From Macrobrachium rosenbergii (taxonomy: Eukaryota > Arthropoda > Malacostraca > Decapoda > Palaemonidae): 64,000 nucleotides of DNA. Every line of letters starts with the position of its first letter. Positions within the stretch are counted from its first letter, which is position 1. Positions 12,904 through 23,558 of the stretch are shown here, piece by piece. Both the position numbers and the translations under genes were made by a program. Under the pieces are notes generated by a model. It worked only from the letters and a program-made list of their open reading frames with translations. It ran no database searches and was not told where the DNA came from. The stretch is from positions 35,034,037 to 35,098,036 of the forward strand of contig NC_089777.1 of the NCBI RefSeq assembly GCF_040412425.1, read 5' to 3'.

Positions 12904-14112
12904 ATGGCTGATTTGAATATCCCAGAGCTCTTGAGTGGAGAGGGGTGGCAGGACAGGTTGGCAGACTTGAATAAGCCTGATTTAGAGTGTGTAGCAGAAT
13001 TTTTTGAAATTGAAAATCCTGGGTCTGTTAGGAAGGGCTTGTTGCTTCTTAATGTTTATGAAAAGGTTAAGGTGATGAAGGCAGAAGGTAAACCAGAGAC
13101 TAGGCAGGTGGAGGAAGCGGTGTCATTAGAAATTTTAGATAGGCAGATTCAGTTGAAAAGAATGGAAATAGATCTCCAAAAGTTGAAGGCTGAGGAGAGA
13201 GAGAGAGAGAGACAGCACGAACTTGCTATGCAAGCATTGAGTAATAGGGTTCTTCTTCTTCCCAACATAATGTGTCTGCAATGCCTTGTATTAATCTAAC
13301 TGAAGCTCTAAAGTTAGTCCCAAATTTTCAGGAAGTCAACGTGGCAGAGTTTTTTTGTTTCTTTTGAGAGGATAGCCTCAAGGTTGGAGTGGCCAAAGGA
13401 GTATTGGACCACTCTTATTCAGAGTAAATTGTTAGGTAAGGCCCAGAAAGTTTACGTTACCTTGGACGAAGATCTGTCCTCAGATTATGATTCTGTGAAG
13501 GCCATAGTTTTGAAGGCTTACGAGTTGGTACCGGAAGCTTACCGACAACGCTTCCGTAATTTACAGAAGGAAAGAGGGCAGACTTTTGTAGAGTTCGCCA
13601 GGGCTAAAGAGCAGTTTGCTGGCGACTGGTTAAAGCCTAAGGAGGTGACAGACTTTGAGAAATTAAAAGAATTAATTTTGGTTGAAGAGTTTAAAAGGTC
13701 CGTGCCTAATGAGGTGAAGGTACACCTCGAAGAGTTAAAATTAGAAACTTTGCAGGAGGTGGCTATTGCAAGTGATGAGTACCTCCTTTCTCATAAAAAT
13801 GTGATAGGGGAAGTACCCAGAAATGAGAAATCTGGTTGGGTGAGAGTTAACAGGAGTAGTAACCAGAACAGGTATAACAGGCCTAATGATAATTATGGTT
13901 CTCGTACTACTCCTGTTAACGGCTATAATAGGCAGACCACAGATAACCCGGAGAAGTTGAGAACTATGACTTGTTACTTCTGTCATAAGAAGGGACACGT
14001 CAAGAGCATGTGTTATGCTTTTAAAAGGTTACAAAGGACCGAAAGACGACCGGTAATGGCCATTCGTAGGAATGAGAACGAGTCAGTGGCTGAGAACTCT
14101 AATAATCAATGA
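12904..14112 (+). pseudogene. G1 gag polyprotein with CCHC zinc knuckle, frameshifted
   Basis: Gag is the structural protein that packages the element RNA. The start ATG opens MADLNIPELL, conserved in G2. The first piece (12904-13299) includes a charged coiled-coil-like stretch, KAEERERERQHEL, encoded by a (GA)9 tract. The second piece (13384-14112) holds the capsid-like helical region and, near residue 200, a retroviral zinc knuckle, CYFCHKKGHVKSMC (C-X2-C-X4-H-X4-C), followed by a basic tail. The frame is lost in or after the T-rich stretch at about 13350. G2 is also shifted at that T-run, but in the other direction. Gag ends at a TGA in the same frame as the protease that follows. Confidence 0.9.
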
Positions 14113-14116
14113 CTAG
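14110..14116 (+). promoter_or_regulatory. Candidate UGA-CUAG stop-readthrough signal between gag and pro (G1)
   Basis: The gag stop is TGA followed by CTAG, and the protease frame continues without a shift. The same seven bases occur at the same place in G2. UGA followed by CUA(G) is a known leaky-stop context in animal genes and some RNA viruses. The stop also lies in a possible five-base-pair stem (TGACT...AGTCA, 14110-14127). The readthrough function is inferred. Confidence 0.55.
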
Positions 14117-14610
14117 GCAATAAGTCACTGGCTCCTTTTCAGAAATTTTTGTCTAATGGTTTTTTTCGCTCTGGGAATTCGACTGAGCAAAGAAAGGTTA
14201 AAATTTTGCGTGACACTGGGGCTGCTCAGTCTTTAATTCTCAGAGAATCTTTACCTATTGATTTAGAATGTTCAAATAAGGAATATGTTTTGTTAAGTGG
14301 TTTTCCAGATACGGTCAGGTCTTACCTGGTTGAGAGTTTTTATTTAGCATGCCCGTCTTTTTCAGGTTATTTAAAACTGGCCATTATTGATAAATTTCCT
14401 ATTAAAGATGTGGATTTGGTGTTAGGGAATGATGTCGCCCTAATAAATAAAACTTTCCCTATTGTATTAAATTCCAGTAATGAAATATCTGTAGTCACTC
14501 GATCGAAGGCTAGTAGTGTTGACTCGGCAGAGTCGGTAGTTGATGTTGATTTGAGTAGTTTAGATCGTAGTGATAGCTTAGTTGCAGATAGTGGTGTGTT
14601 GATAATAAAC
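14113..14610 (+). pseudogene. G1 aspartic protease
   Basis: Retroviral-type aspartic protease that would cut the polyprotein. The active-site motif RDTGAAQSLIL has its Asp at 14212-14214, and a later DVDLVLGND block matches the ILG-type flap/core motif. A frameshift at about 14600, where G2 reads through as DSWMDNKLNW, separates it from integrase in this copy. It lies in frame with gag, one stop codon downstream. Confidence 0.88.
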
Positions 14611-15900
14611 TTAATTGGACTACTAAGGAACTTATTACAGCTCAGAAAGCAGATTTTAAAGACCTGCCAGTTGAGTCTGGCGAAATTACTGATTTGACTG
14701 TCCCTCGATTTAAGATAATTAATAATATTTTGTATAGAATAAGTAGACCTTTTGATGCCATTAACACAGGTTGTGAAATTGTTAAACAGATTATGGTTCC
14801 TTTTGTTTATCGAAAGGAGTTAATGACATTGGCTCATGAAAATGGTTTGGCTGGTCATTTTGGTGTTTTCAAAACTACTCGTAAATTGTGTGAAAGTTAT
14901 TTTTGGCCTAAGATGAAAGCTGATGTTAAAAAATTTGTAAATAGTTGTAATGCATGTCAAAAGGTCGGGAAGCCTAATCAACCAATTCCAAAGGCACCAT
15001 TACATCCTATTCCTGTTGTTTCTGAACCTTTCAGAGAGGTAATTATTGACGTGGTTGGTCCTCTGCCGAAAACTCGTAGTGGCAATCAGTATATTTTAAC
15101 AATTATGGATAGGATGTACCACTACGAAATGTAAAAAACTGTTAAAATTGTTGAAGTATTAATTGAATTTTTCACCAGGTTCGGAATGCCCAAAGTAATT
15201 CAGTCCGATTGTGGGTCTAATTTTCTGAGTAAATTATTTAGGGAGAAGATGGCTGAGTTAAAAATTAAACATGCGACTTCTTCTCCGTACCACCCTGAAA
15301 GTCAAGGTGTTTTGGAACGATTTCATCAAACCATGAAGTCTATGATAAAAAAATATTGTTTGGTTAATGGTTCCGAATGGGATAAGGAACTACCTTATTT
15401 ATTATTTGCATTTCGGTCAGTACCGAGTCAATCTTTAGGATTTTCACCTTTCAGCCTTATTTTTGGTCATTGTGTGCGTGGTCCATTGGATGTGGTTCGT
15501 GAATCTTGGGAGGGGACGCCCTGATATAAATTTATTAGATTATGTTAGTAATTTGGGTGATAAATTAACGAAGGCTTGGAAGTTTGCTGGTGAAAATTTA
15601 TTGTGTAGCCAAAAGAAAATGAAATACGTAATTTTGTAGTGGGTGATAATTTTTGACTTAAAAGCCCAGAAAGAGGAGAAAATTTTAAAGGAACGTAATT
15701 TTGTAGTGGGTGATAATGTTTTGGTATTGCTTCCCATTCCAGGAAACCCTTTAAAAGCTTCATTTTCAGGACCGTGGAAAATTTTAAAGAAATTAAGTGA
15801 TGTTAATTATTTAGTTGAAACTCCTGAAAGGAGGAGACCCTACCAGCTGTGTCACATAAATATGTTAAAAGCAGATTATAAAGTCCGTTTTTACCTGTCG
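14611..15900 (+). pseudogene. G1 integrase, located upstream of reverse transcriptase
   Basis: Integrase inserts the cDNA into the genome. The zinc-binding HHCC region is visible as HENGLAGH and CNAC (14830-14960). The catalytic triad is Asp at 15048-15050 (EVIIDVVG), Asp at 15207-15209 (IQSDCGSNF) and Glu at 15315-15317 (VLERFH). Exactly 35 residues lie between the last two. A GPY/F-type C-terminal module with FSGPWKIL and INMLK follows near 15760-15880. Relative to G2, about 18 bp are deleted at 15115, with a frameshift, and a short direct duplication containing GTAATTTTGTAGTGGGTGAT is present near 15633 and 15692. Its position before RT is unusual for Ty3/gypsy. Confidence 0.93.
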
Positions 15901-15937
15901 ACGCTACATTACCGCTCGCACGCGACAAAGTTATTCC

Positions 15938-17473
15938 GTGGCATTAGTTGGTGATACTACAAAGTGTAATGGTATTAATTCTTTTTCTTTTCCAGACGTG
16001 AGTAATTTTGATGATGATTGTTTTGATGGTGCCGAATGGCCTAGTGATAATGAACATTCTTTAGAAAATTTTTCTGAAATGGTTTCACATTTGAATATAG
16101 TAGAACAGGGATCTTTGAAAAAGTTAGTTTTTCGTTATAAGGATTTATTTTCGGATGTTCCAGGACAGACCACTGTCCTTGAACATGATGTGGATGTGGG
16201 TAACGCAACTCCGGTAAAACAATCCCCTTACAGGTTAAATCCATTTAAAAATGATGTTGTGGATAAAGAGGTTGATTATTATATGTTACGACACGGGCTG
16301 ATTGAACCCAGCAACAGTCCGTGGTCTTCACCTGTTGTTTTGGTAAAGAAACAGGATGGTCAATTCAGGCTTTGTTTTGATTACCGCAAAGTCAACGAGG
16401 TCACAAAGCCTGATAGTTATCCTTTACCCAGGATAGAGGACTGTATTGACAGGATAGGGAATTCAAAATATATAACTAAATTTGATTTGTTAAAAGGGTA
16501 TTGGCAAGTTCCGCTGTCCAAACGGGCACCGGATTTGTCAGCGTTTGTAACGCAGCGAGGACTGTACCAATGTAAAGTAATGCCTTTTGGGATGAAGAAT
16601 GCTGCTGCAACCTTTCAAAGGTTAATGAATACTTTGGTCCAAGGTTTAGAGGGGTGTGTTGTTTATATTGATGATATTGTGATTTACAGTGGTGACTGGG
16701 ACACCCATCTTAAACGTATTAAGGCCTTATTTCAGGTACTTACGAAAGCTGGTTTGGTTATAAACCTCAAAAAGAGTGAGTTTGCCAAAGCAAAGGTTGT
16801 GTATTTGGGTCACGAAGTAGGATTTGGGAAAGTGGCTCCAAAACAGGCAAACGTAGACTCTATTAGGCATATTGAAATACCGAAGTGTCGCTGGGATGTC
16901 AGAAAATTCCTTGGTTTAGTAGGGTATAATCGTAGATTTGTTAAGAATTTTTCTGATATCGCTGAGCCCCTGACTAATTTATTACATAAGAATGTGACTT
17001 TTGTATGGTCTAATGATGCCCAAAATGCCTTTGAAAAATTAAAGCAGGTCCTAATGAATTTCCCTATATTGAAAGCCCCTGATTTTGACGTTCCTTTTTC
17101 GCTTGCTACTGATGCGAGTGATGTTGGGGTTGGAGCAGTTTTGTTGCAGGAAGATGCTCATGGAGTATCTCATCCTGTTGCCTATTTCTCCAAAAAGTTA
17201 TCCCCGGCACAACGGAAATACTCGACTGTAGAGAAAGAGACTTTGGGATTAATTTTAGCTGTTAATCATTTTCAGGTGTATTTATCCTCTACAGGGACGC
17301 CGATTAAAATATGAACGGATCATAATCCGTTAATTTTCTTGAACAGGTTTAGGAATAAAAATCAACGGTTGATGCGTTGGAGCCTCCTGCTCCAGGAATG
17401 GAATTTTAGCTTTTCACACATTCCAGGGAAAAGTAATGTTGTCGCTGATGCGTTGTCACGCATCAGTGACTGA
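15938..17473 (+). pseudogene. G1 reverse transcriptase and RNase H
   Basis: The RT copies the element RNA into DNA. A 458-residue open stretch carries the Ty3/gypsy RT motifs in order: SPWSSPVVLVKKQDG, RLCFDYRKVNEVT, YPLPRIEDCID, KFDLLKGYWQVPL, AFVTQRGLYQCKVMPFGMKN and the catalytic YIDD at 16664-16675. RNase H follows, with ATDASDVGVGAVLLQ and STVEKETLGLI. The frame is cut by a TGA at 17312-17314 where G2 has a Leu codon. Beyond it the same frame continues through TDHNPL and VADALSRISD to the natural stop at 17471-17473. One nonsense codon is thus the only visible defect in this part. Confidence 0.95.
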
Positions 17474-17962
17474 TCGATAGGTTGATTTGAGAAAAACCTT
17501 TTGTTCTTCGTTAATTATTATTTGTAAAGTTGTTTTGTATATTTATATTAATTGATTTGATTAATCCTATAAATTTATCGAATGTTCAGGTTTCCAGGTG
17601 TGTTGTAATAATGTTGTGTCAGGTGTTTGTTTTGTTTATGAAATAATTTAGGATTAAGTATTTAAGATTATAAGATGTTAAATGTTGTGATTTGCAGGTT
17701 TTTCTTCGGTGTCGTCTTTGATTAAGAGTGGTTAAGGGTACTTTTGATTTCTGTTTACTTTAGTATGTGTTGTTGGTGGAGGTTAATTTTTGTTACCATG
17801 TCTTGTGTATGTCCACGTTAATTTTAAGGTGTTACCATTGTCTTGTGTATGTCCACGTTAATTTTAAGGTGTTACCATTGTCTTGTGTATGTCCATTAAT
17901 GATGTGTGTATTTAAGGCCCAAACCCATTTAGTGTGAGGACGCTCTCTGAAGTGTAGATGCA

Positions 17963-17966
<4 letters not shown>
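17474..17966 (+). other. G1 3' non-coding region with 40-bp tandem repeats
   Basis: AT-rich and without a gene. Around 17790-17895 a 40-bp unit containing TCTTGTGTATGTCCACGTTA occurs three times. G2 has the same unit, with one more, partly deleted copy. The region ends at GACGCTCTCTGAAGTGTAG and then (TA)n, well before the place where G2 has its 3' LTR. Confidence 0.85.
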
Positions 17967-18039
<73 letters not shown>

Positions 18040-18061
18040 ATACTGTATATATATACATATG

Positions 18062-18153
<92 letters not shown>
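17967..18153. repeat. (TA)n microsatellite
   Basis: TA tract with a few interruptions. G1 is cut off at its left end and a PLE terminus begins at its right end. Confidence 0.97.
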
Positions 18154-18156
<3 letters not shown>

Positions 18157-18300
18157 ACTGTTGGAGGAGGAAGTACATCTCAGGTGGTACATAAAACACA
18201 TTTATTGCAACGTTTCAAAACACAGAGGTTTCATTTTCAAGCTACTGTACAAAGACAAAAAACAATGAAATTAACATTAAAATACAAATACAAGACATAA
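18154..18300 (-). repeat. PLE 3' terminal region
   Basis: On the minus strand it reads CTTGAAAATGAAACC, then GAAACGTTGCAATAAATG. The CTTGAAAATG...GAAACGT layout is shared with the PLE terminus at 28245-28285 and resembles the repeat ends (pLTRs) of PLEs. A similar stretch occurs at the right edge of the window (63860-64000). Confidence 0.6.
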
Positions 18301-18429
18301 TACATTATATGTAGCAAAATTAAAAACTAGTTGTAGCAGAACCAACCATTAAGAGAGGAATTAAGGACGAAAGTCAGAAGTAACAAACCACAAATGACAA
18401 AAGGCAACAGCTCATGTAAGGTAAAGATT

Positions 18430-19076
18430 TGTCGAGGAAGACTGCTAAGTGTTCAACTGGGGAACAAGTTGTTTAATAAAGGACTTCTGGATTGTCAATA
18501 GTTTGCCATTCGGTGCCCGTCCCAAATATTTTAAAATCTTGTGTTGTATGTTACGTTTGCATTTATTGGGGTGTTGCCTGATGTTGGAAAATTCAGGATT
18601 AGCAAGTTTGCTACCAGTTCGATAGCTAACGCCCTTATGGCAATCAATTCTGTTGTAAGTTTGTTAAATGGTATTTTGTGCTAGAACCTGTAATTTAGTG
18701 CGTAATCCGGAAATGTCAAAATTAATATTCAGTTTCAAGCGAACTATAAAATTGATTCTAATTGGGTTTGTAACAGGGCAAACCGAAATCCAAATCAAAA
18801 GATGAGGAATTCTTCCCTTTGGGTTAATTTATAACAAGAGAAATTGAACACAGTTTTCTTGTTGGAACTGAATATAGGGGTATTGATACCAAGTTTAGAC
18901 AGTTTCCTCTCGTGAACCAACCGGACTTCTGAAACAAAGCTTTCCATATTTTTAGTGAGCAAATATTTAAAAATAAAACAATCGACAAATGACAAATTAT
19001 GATTGACAGTTTTTTGCAATGTCTCGGCTTGAGTTGTCAGCTTATTAATGACTTCATTCTTAAGATTAATTTCCAT
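18430..19076 (-). pseudogene. Internally deleted PLE: N-terminal region joined to GIY-YIG C-terminus
   Basis: The piece at 18795-19076 encodes a PLE N-terminal region with HERKLSKLGI and SCYKLTQREEFL, continuing in another frame to LRTKLQVLAQNT near 18690. Sequence then jumps at about 18655 to the C-terminal part of a PLE GIY-YIG endonuclease: RIDCHKGVSYRTGSKLANP, IRQHPNKCKRNIQHK and APNGKLLTI...SFIKQLVPQLN. The whole reverse transcriptase and the start of the endonuclease are missing. An RT-bearing PLE piece lies next to it on the other strand. Confidence 0.8.
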
Positions 19077-19112
19077 TTGTGATAGTTTTTAGTAGCTTCT
19101 TCATAAAAATGT

Positions 19113-20713
19113 TCTAGCGCACAATACCTTTAACAAACTTACAACCTATTGGGCTGATTTTTCTCTAGAAAAGACTTGTACATGCATAAGGAATTAGCTA
19201 AGAATGACACCTTAGTTATCACTCGCCCAGACAAAGGTAATGGCGTTGTCTTACTAAACAAATCAAATTATATTGATAAGGTTGAAAACATTCTGAAAGA
19301 CAACACAAAATTCAAACTCTTAGGTAAACCAGACTTTGCAACCATTTTTAAAATTAAAGACCAGATCAACAGGTTTTTAAAGTGTCTTAAACATAAGAAT
19401 ATTATAACTGAGGAAAAATACCATTCTCTCTATGGTACCGGTACTACTTATGGCATTATGTATGGCCTTCCTAAAACACACAAGAAGGCCGGGCTTCCCA
19501 TCAGACCTATACTAGCGTCATACGATACCCCGAATTACAGGTTAGCTAAATTCCTTGTTCCCCTGCTTTCTCCCCAGATAGAAAATGAATATAATATAAA
19601 AAATTTCTTCGACTTCAAAGAAGCCATACTTAGCCAGGACTCGACCTCTTTATGGTCAGTTATGATGATGAGTCTTTGTTTACTAACGTACCTATAAATG
19701 AAACTATTGAAATTATTGTCAACAAACTCTTTCCTGAAACTGACTCTCTTTTTAATAATTTTAATAATTCTGATTTTAAGAAACTATTGCAACTGGCAGT
19801 GCAGGACACTGCCTTCATTTTTAATAACAATTGTTTCTCTCAAATAGATGGTATGGCTATGGGTTCTCCATTAGGGCCCATATTTGCAGGCATTTTTATG
19901 TGCTCCCTGGAGGAGCATTTTTTAGACACCTGTCCCTTGAGTTACCATCCGCTGTTCTACAAAAGGTACGTTGACGATACCTTTGCTCTTTTCAAATCCA
20001 AGTATGACGCCGAAAGGTTTCTTGATTTAATTAATAGGGCACAGCCAAACATAAAATTTACTATGGAGTGTGAAAGTGATAATAAACTACGTTTCTAAGA
20101 TGTTTTAGTCTTAACGACAATATGATCATTTTAACACTTCAGTTTACAGGAAGAGAACCTTAACAGGACTAGGTTCAAATTTTTATACTCACTGTTTTTA
20201 CGGCTTTAAATTAAACTCTTTAAGTACATTACTCCATCGCGCCTTCTCATTGACATCTAGTTGGGAGTTTTTTCACGAAGAAATCCACTTCTTACATCAT
20301 TATTTTACAAGTAATTATTTTCCCACCACACTTTTTCACAGGTATGTTTTTAAACTTTTTAATAACGCTTTTATTCCAAAAGTCTCCTTGCCAAATGTGC
20401 CTAAGCTTCCGTTTTATGCAAATATACCTTTGATCCATGAGCAAAATTTCATATTTAAATATATACCAGCTATTATTTTAAATTTAATATCATCCCGACA
20501 AATCCACTTACTTTGGGTAGTTTGTTTAAATTCAAAGATAAACTTGACCCTTTGATGACCTCATGTGTAGTGTACAAGTTCAACTGCTCTACATGTAATC
20601 TAGGGCCTCTAGAACGTCGATTGGAAGTCGTTGATGGGAACTGTCGGGTGTTCAAGTCACGTACCAAATCATTCATCACTTATAATTCCCCTTCGGAGAT
20701 ACTCCTGAAGTAG
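19113..20713 (+). pseudogene. PLE reverse transcriptase with start of GIY-YIG domain
   Basis: Pieces in order are NDTLVITRPDKGNGVVLL (19205-19260), YGLPKTHKKAGLPIRPI (19455), YDDESLFTNVPI (19660), GMAMGSPLGPIFAGIFM (19850), then KRYVDDTFALF with the catalytic YVDD at 19967-19978. Thumb-like and linker sequence follows to 20560, then SCVVYKFNCSTCNLG, the beginning of a GIY-YIG endonuclease, which is broken soon after. Frameshifts lie near 19190, 19650, 20095 and 20600. The left end, from GTTCTAGCGCAC at 19113, shares about 35 bp with 18655-18690 on the other strand. The element is dead but well recognisable. Confidence 0.92.
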
Positions 20714-20753
20714 CGTGAACTGGATACTAAACGACATTTGTAACTTAATGTTT

Positions 20754-21010
<257 letters not shown>

Positions 21011-21129
21011 GATGTGTGAATAAATTTGTATATTGAATGTTATATATAAGCATATTAATTTGTGTCTCTCTATACATTTTAATACATGTCTGTGATTAGA
21101 ATATTCACAAAAAAACAAATCTGTTTCAT

Positions 21130-21345
21130 TTAAGCCTTAATGGTATTAGGAACGTCTCCTGTGGGTTGAACCATGTTGCGCTTTGGTTTCTTCGATGATT
21201 CAAAATATTCTTGAATTTGCTCGAGAGTCTTCCCCTTGGTCTCTGGGACGACAAAGCAAGTGACAAAACTGCAGAGTAGAGTTATGCCTCCAAATGTGAA
21301 GAAGACCGAGTGCGCGCCAAAGGCCTCCTCGAAAAAGGGGTAGAT
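21130..21345 (-). CDS. Sugar transporter last exon (C-terminal helix and tail)
   Basis: The acceptor CTGACCAG/ATC is followed by [16 protein letters not shown], a hydrophobic helix, [16 protein letters not shown], and the sugar-transporter signature [15 protein letters not shown]. The stop TAA is at 21130-21132. The upstream exon ends in the codon CAG, so FFAVLQ joins IYPFFEE in phase 0. This exon is intact. Confidence 0.85.
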   Translation of the reverse strand: MYPFFEEAFGAHSVFFTFGGITLLCSFVTCFVVPETKGKTLEQIQEYFESSKKPKRNMVQPTGDVPNTIKA

Positions 21346-22245
21346 CTGGTCAGAAGTGATACAAAATCAAGATTAGTTGGAAGCTGGTTTGGATTTGTGA
21401 GGTGTGAAAAAACAATAAATTTCGTCTTTCTCCATTTTCCCAACAAACGTACTCAACAGTTTATAAATTAGATGTTTATAGGCTACATATCGTCAGCCAG
21501 CCCATGGCCAGCCTTTCTCAGCACAGGCCCTTTTGAAACTGTGAAGGTACATCGATCGGAGATTCAAGACTGTAATCAATGTTTCAAGGATTGGGCCATG
21601 CCGTCCGTACCCTTTTTTACATTACCATTATTTAATGCAGTATGGATACGCTTTTAATTATAAATTTAATGAGAGCACAGAGTCACTTTTATTGATTCTA
21701 ATGGGGCTCACCTAATAAGAGGAATATTGCTGAAAGAAAATGGTTGCAATTAATTACCTGAGTTTCTGTACATGGATAATCAATAATGCATTAAATTTTT
21801 TTCTGGATAAATAATTCTTTTTGGTCAAAATATTAGTACCCTAAAGTCTAAAAGAAGTCATACACTTAGTATGTAAAAGGAAATTGTGATAGTAATGGAG
21901 GGCTTCTAAATAGGTACCAACTGGAAGGCACTGCCTGACTGCTGACGCTACTTCATGAACGGGATGAGTAGCATTTACTGTTCTTTAAAATTTGCTTCAA
22001 AATAATGTAGATAATGGCTCTAAAATTGACCATGATCAGATGTAGAATGTATATGAAAGAAATTCTAACGGATTGTATGACAGAAATTATATGGAAATGG
22101 TTTACTTACTAGAAATCAGACTACTATGGAAACACTCTCTCAATTTTTAATCATTTCAGTAATGCTGAAGGGTCCAGTGTAGAAAAAAATCAAATATCAA
22201 GAAAAAACAGAGATACGGAATGCAGGAAGAATGCAACAATCTTAC

Positions 22246-22820
22246 CTGTAAGACTGCAAAAAATAATAACCGGCCAACGAGTAAGTTAACTGCACTCATA
22301 GTTGATCTCATCGTTGTGTTGAAAAGTTCAGCTGACAGAAGCCAAGGCAAGGTATAACATCCAAGGCAGTAGCCAGCAACAGCAACCAGCACAGACACAA
22401 TAGGTGCCCAAGGTGGCCAGTTGATTTCCAAAACGTCATTTACGAAGTAACAAAGGCCGAGGAATACTGTTGCTGTGCCTGTGATGAATGCTGAACAAAT
22501 AATGAGAGGGCGACGCCCGAGGCGATCAGCTGTAAGGGCACACACGGTTGTAGAGACAACCTGAACCAAACCGGTGGTGATAGTGGCCATGCGGTGATCT
22601 TCCACACCAGCAGAAATGAAGATCTTCCCAGCATACACAATGAGGATAGTACCACCACATATGTGTCGCAAGCTACTCAGGAATAGGGTGATTAAGAGTG
22701 GCGTGGTCTCCACAACTCTCGTACGTGGTTTGACCTTCATTTCGGCAACTGCTCGATACTCGACCATCTTTGCCTTCACAGAATCGAGTTTGACATCTTC
22801 ATTTCGGCAATGAGAAAAAT
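22246..22820 (-). CDS. Sugar transporter exon (helices 7-10)
   Basis: The donor TACAG/GTAAGA ends the exon. It begins in the cytosolic loop (RNEDVKLDSVKAKMVEY), then holds a helix, PLLITLFLSSLRHICGG, the loop motif ADRLGRRPLI (the second D-R-x-G-R-R of the family), two more hydrophobic stretches and SAELFNTTMRSTMSAVN, equivalent to the conserved SELFPTxxRxT region. The frame is open throughout. The acceptor side is uncertain: an AG at 22821-22822 fits, but no donor can be found before it. Confidence 0.82.
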
Positions 22821-22823
22821 CTA

Positions 22824-23078
22824 AATGCTGCAGAGTCGATGATAGAAGCCCCAAAGTCTGTCCTCAGTAGCCATTTTTGATAGATGCAAGAAAATTGCAA
22901 TCCTTCATCCTCCCTTCCCTTTAAGAGATACCAAGTATAAGGAGATTCAGGTACCACCCACAAGTCTGTCGCCTTACAAACAACATACAGCAAGCATCAA
23001 AATTGTGGGAGCTAAGCAAATGTAGCAGGCAATACGCCATGAGAAAAATGACCAATTTTCGTGGAACGGGAGAAGCAG
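22824..23078 (-). pseudogene. Sugar transporter block 4 (helices 5-6, PESP motif), disrupted
   Basis: After a TTATTTAG acceptor the frame gives ENWSFFSWRIACYICL and a helix, APTILMLAV, then is broken by an extra TAAGGCGACAGACTTG (16 bases, repeated TTG at its edges). It resumes as WVVPESPYTWYLLKGREDEG, the conserved PESPRWLL-type motif. Beyond it, about 79 bases including a second TTTGGGGCTTCTATCATC stretch (also in block 3) interrupt the loop before block 5. No GT donor occurs in that insert, so it is not a normal intron. Confidence 0.6.
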
Positions 23079-23143
23079 CTAAATAAGACATGTGATACAA
23101 AAACAAAGAAAAAAAGAAATAGGAAGGAGCTGGAGTAAGGAAA

Positions 23144-23217
23144 GAACAACTATGCCTACTGAAACGAATATTGATGATAGAAGCCCCAAAGTTCCTCGCA
23201 GACGAGATTCAGTTACT
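23144..23217 (-). pseudogene. Sugar transporter block 3 (helix 4), truncated at its start
   Basis: The frame encodes TESRLRGTLGLLSSIFVSVG and a hydrophobic tail, matching the RG(x)LG...VTVGI region of the family. The expected preceding YxSE motif is absent: the sequence before TES is a pyrimidine tract ending GTAAG. An identical TTTGGGGCTTCTATCATC occurs again inside the insert before block 5. Confidence 0.6.
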
Positions 23218-23558
23218 TACAAAAACAAAGAAAAAAAAAAAGAAATACTCCAGTACACCTAAAGAAAGAGTTTTTAGTTTATGATGAATCATCTGTCAAG
23301 AAAATTCAAATTGTTAGGAATTATCATTCATATGTTGTGTTTTTGTGAAATCATTCAATAGCCCTAACCAATAAATTCACTTTTTATTTAACAGAAGCAC
23401 GGGATTAAAGGGGTAAATTTAAAAAAAAAATTTTCAAATGGGACCAAAAGTTTTTGTTTGGCAAAGATTTTATTCAGATACACACTACTTACAGAAAATG
23501 GGTTGATTTTTAAAGTTAAAAGTTAGATATACTGCTAGTGCTTGAATGATATACTTAC

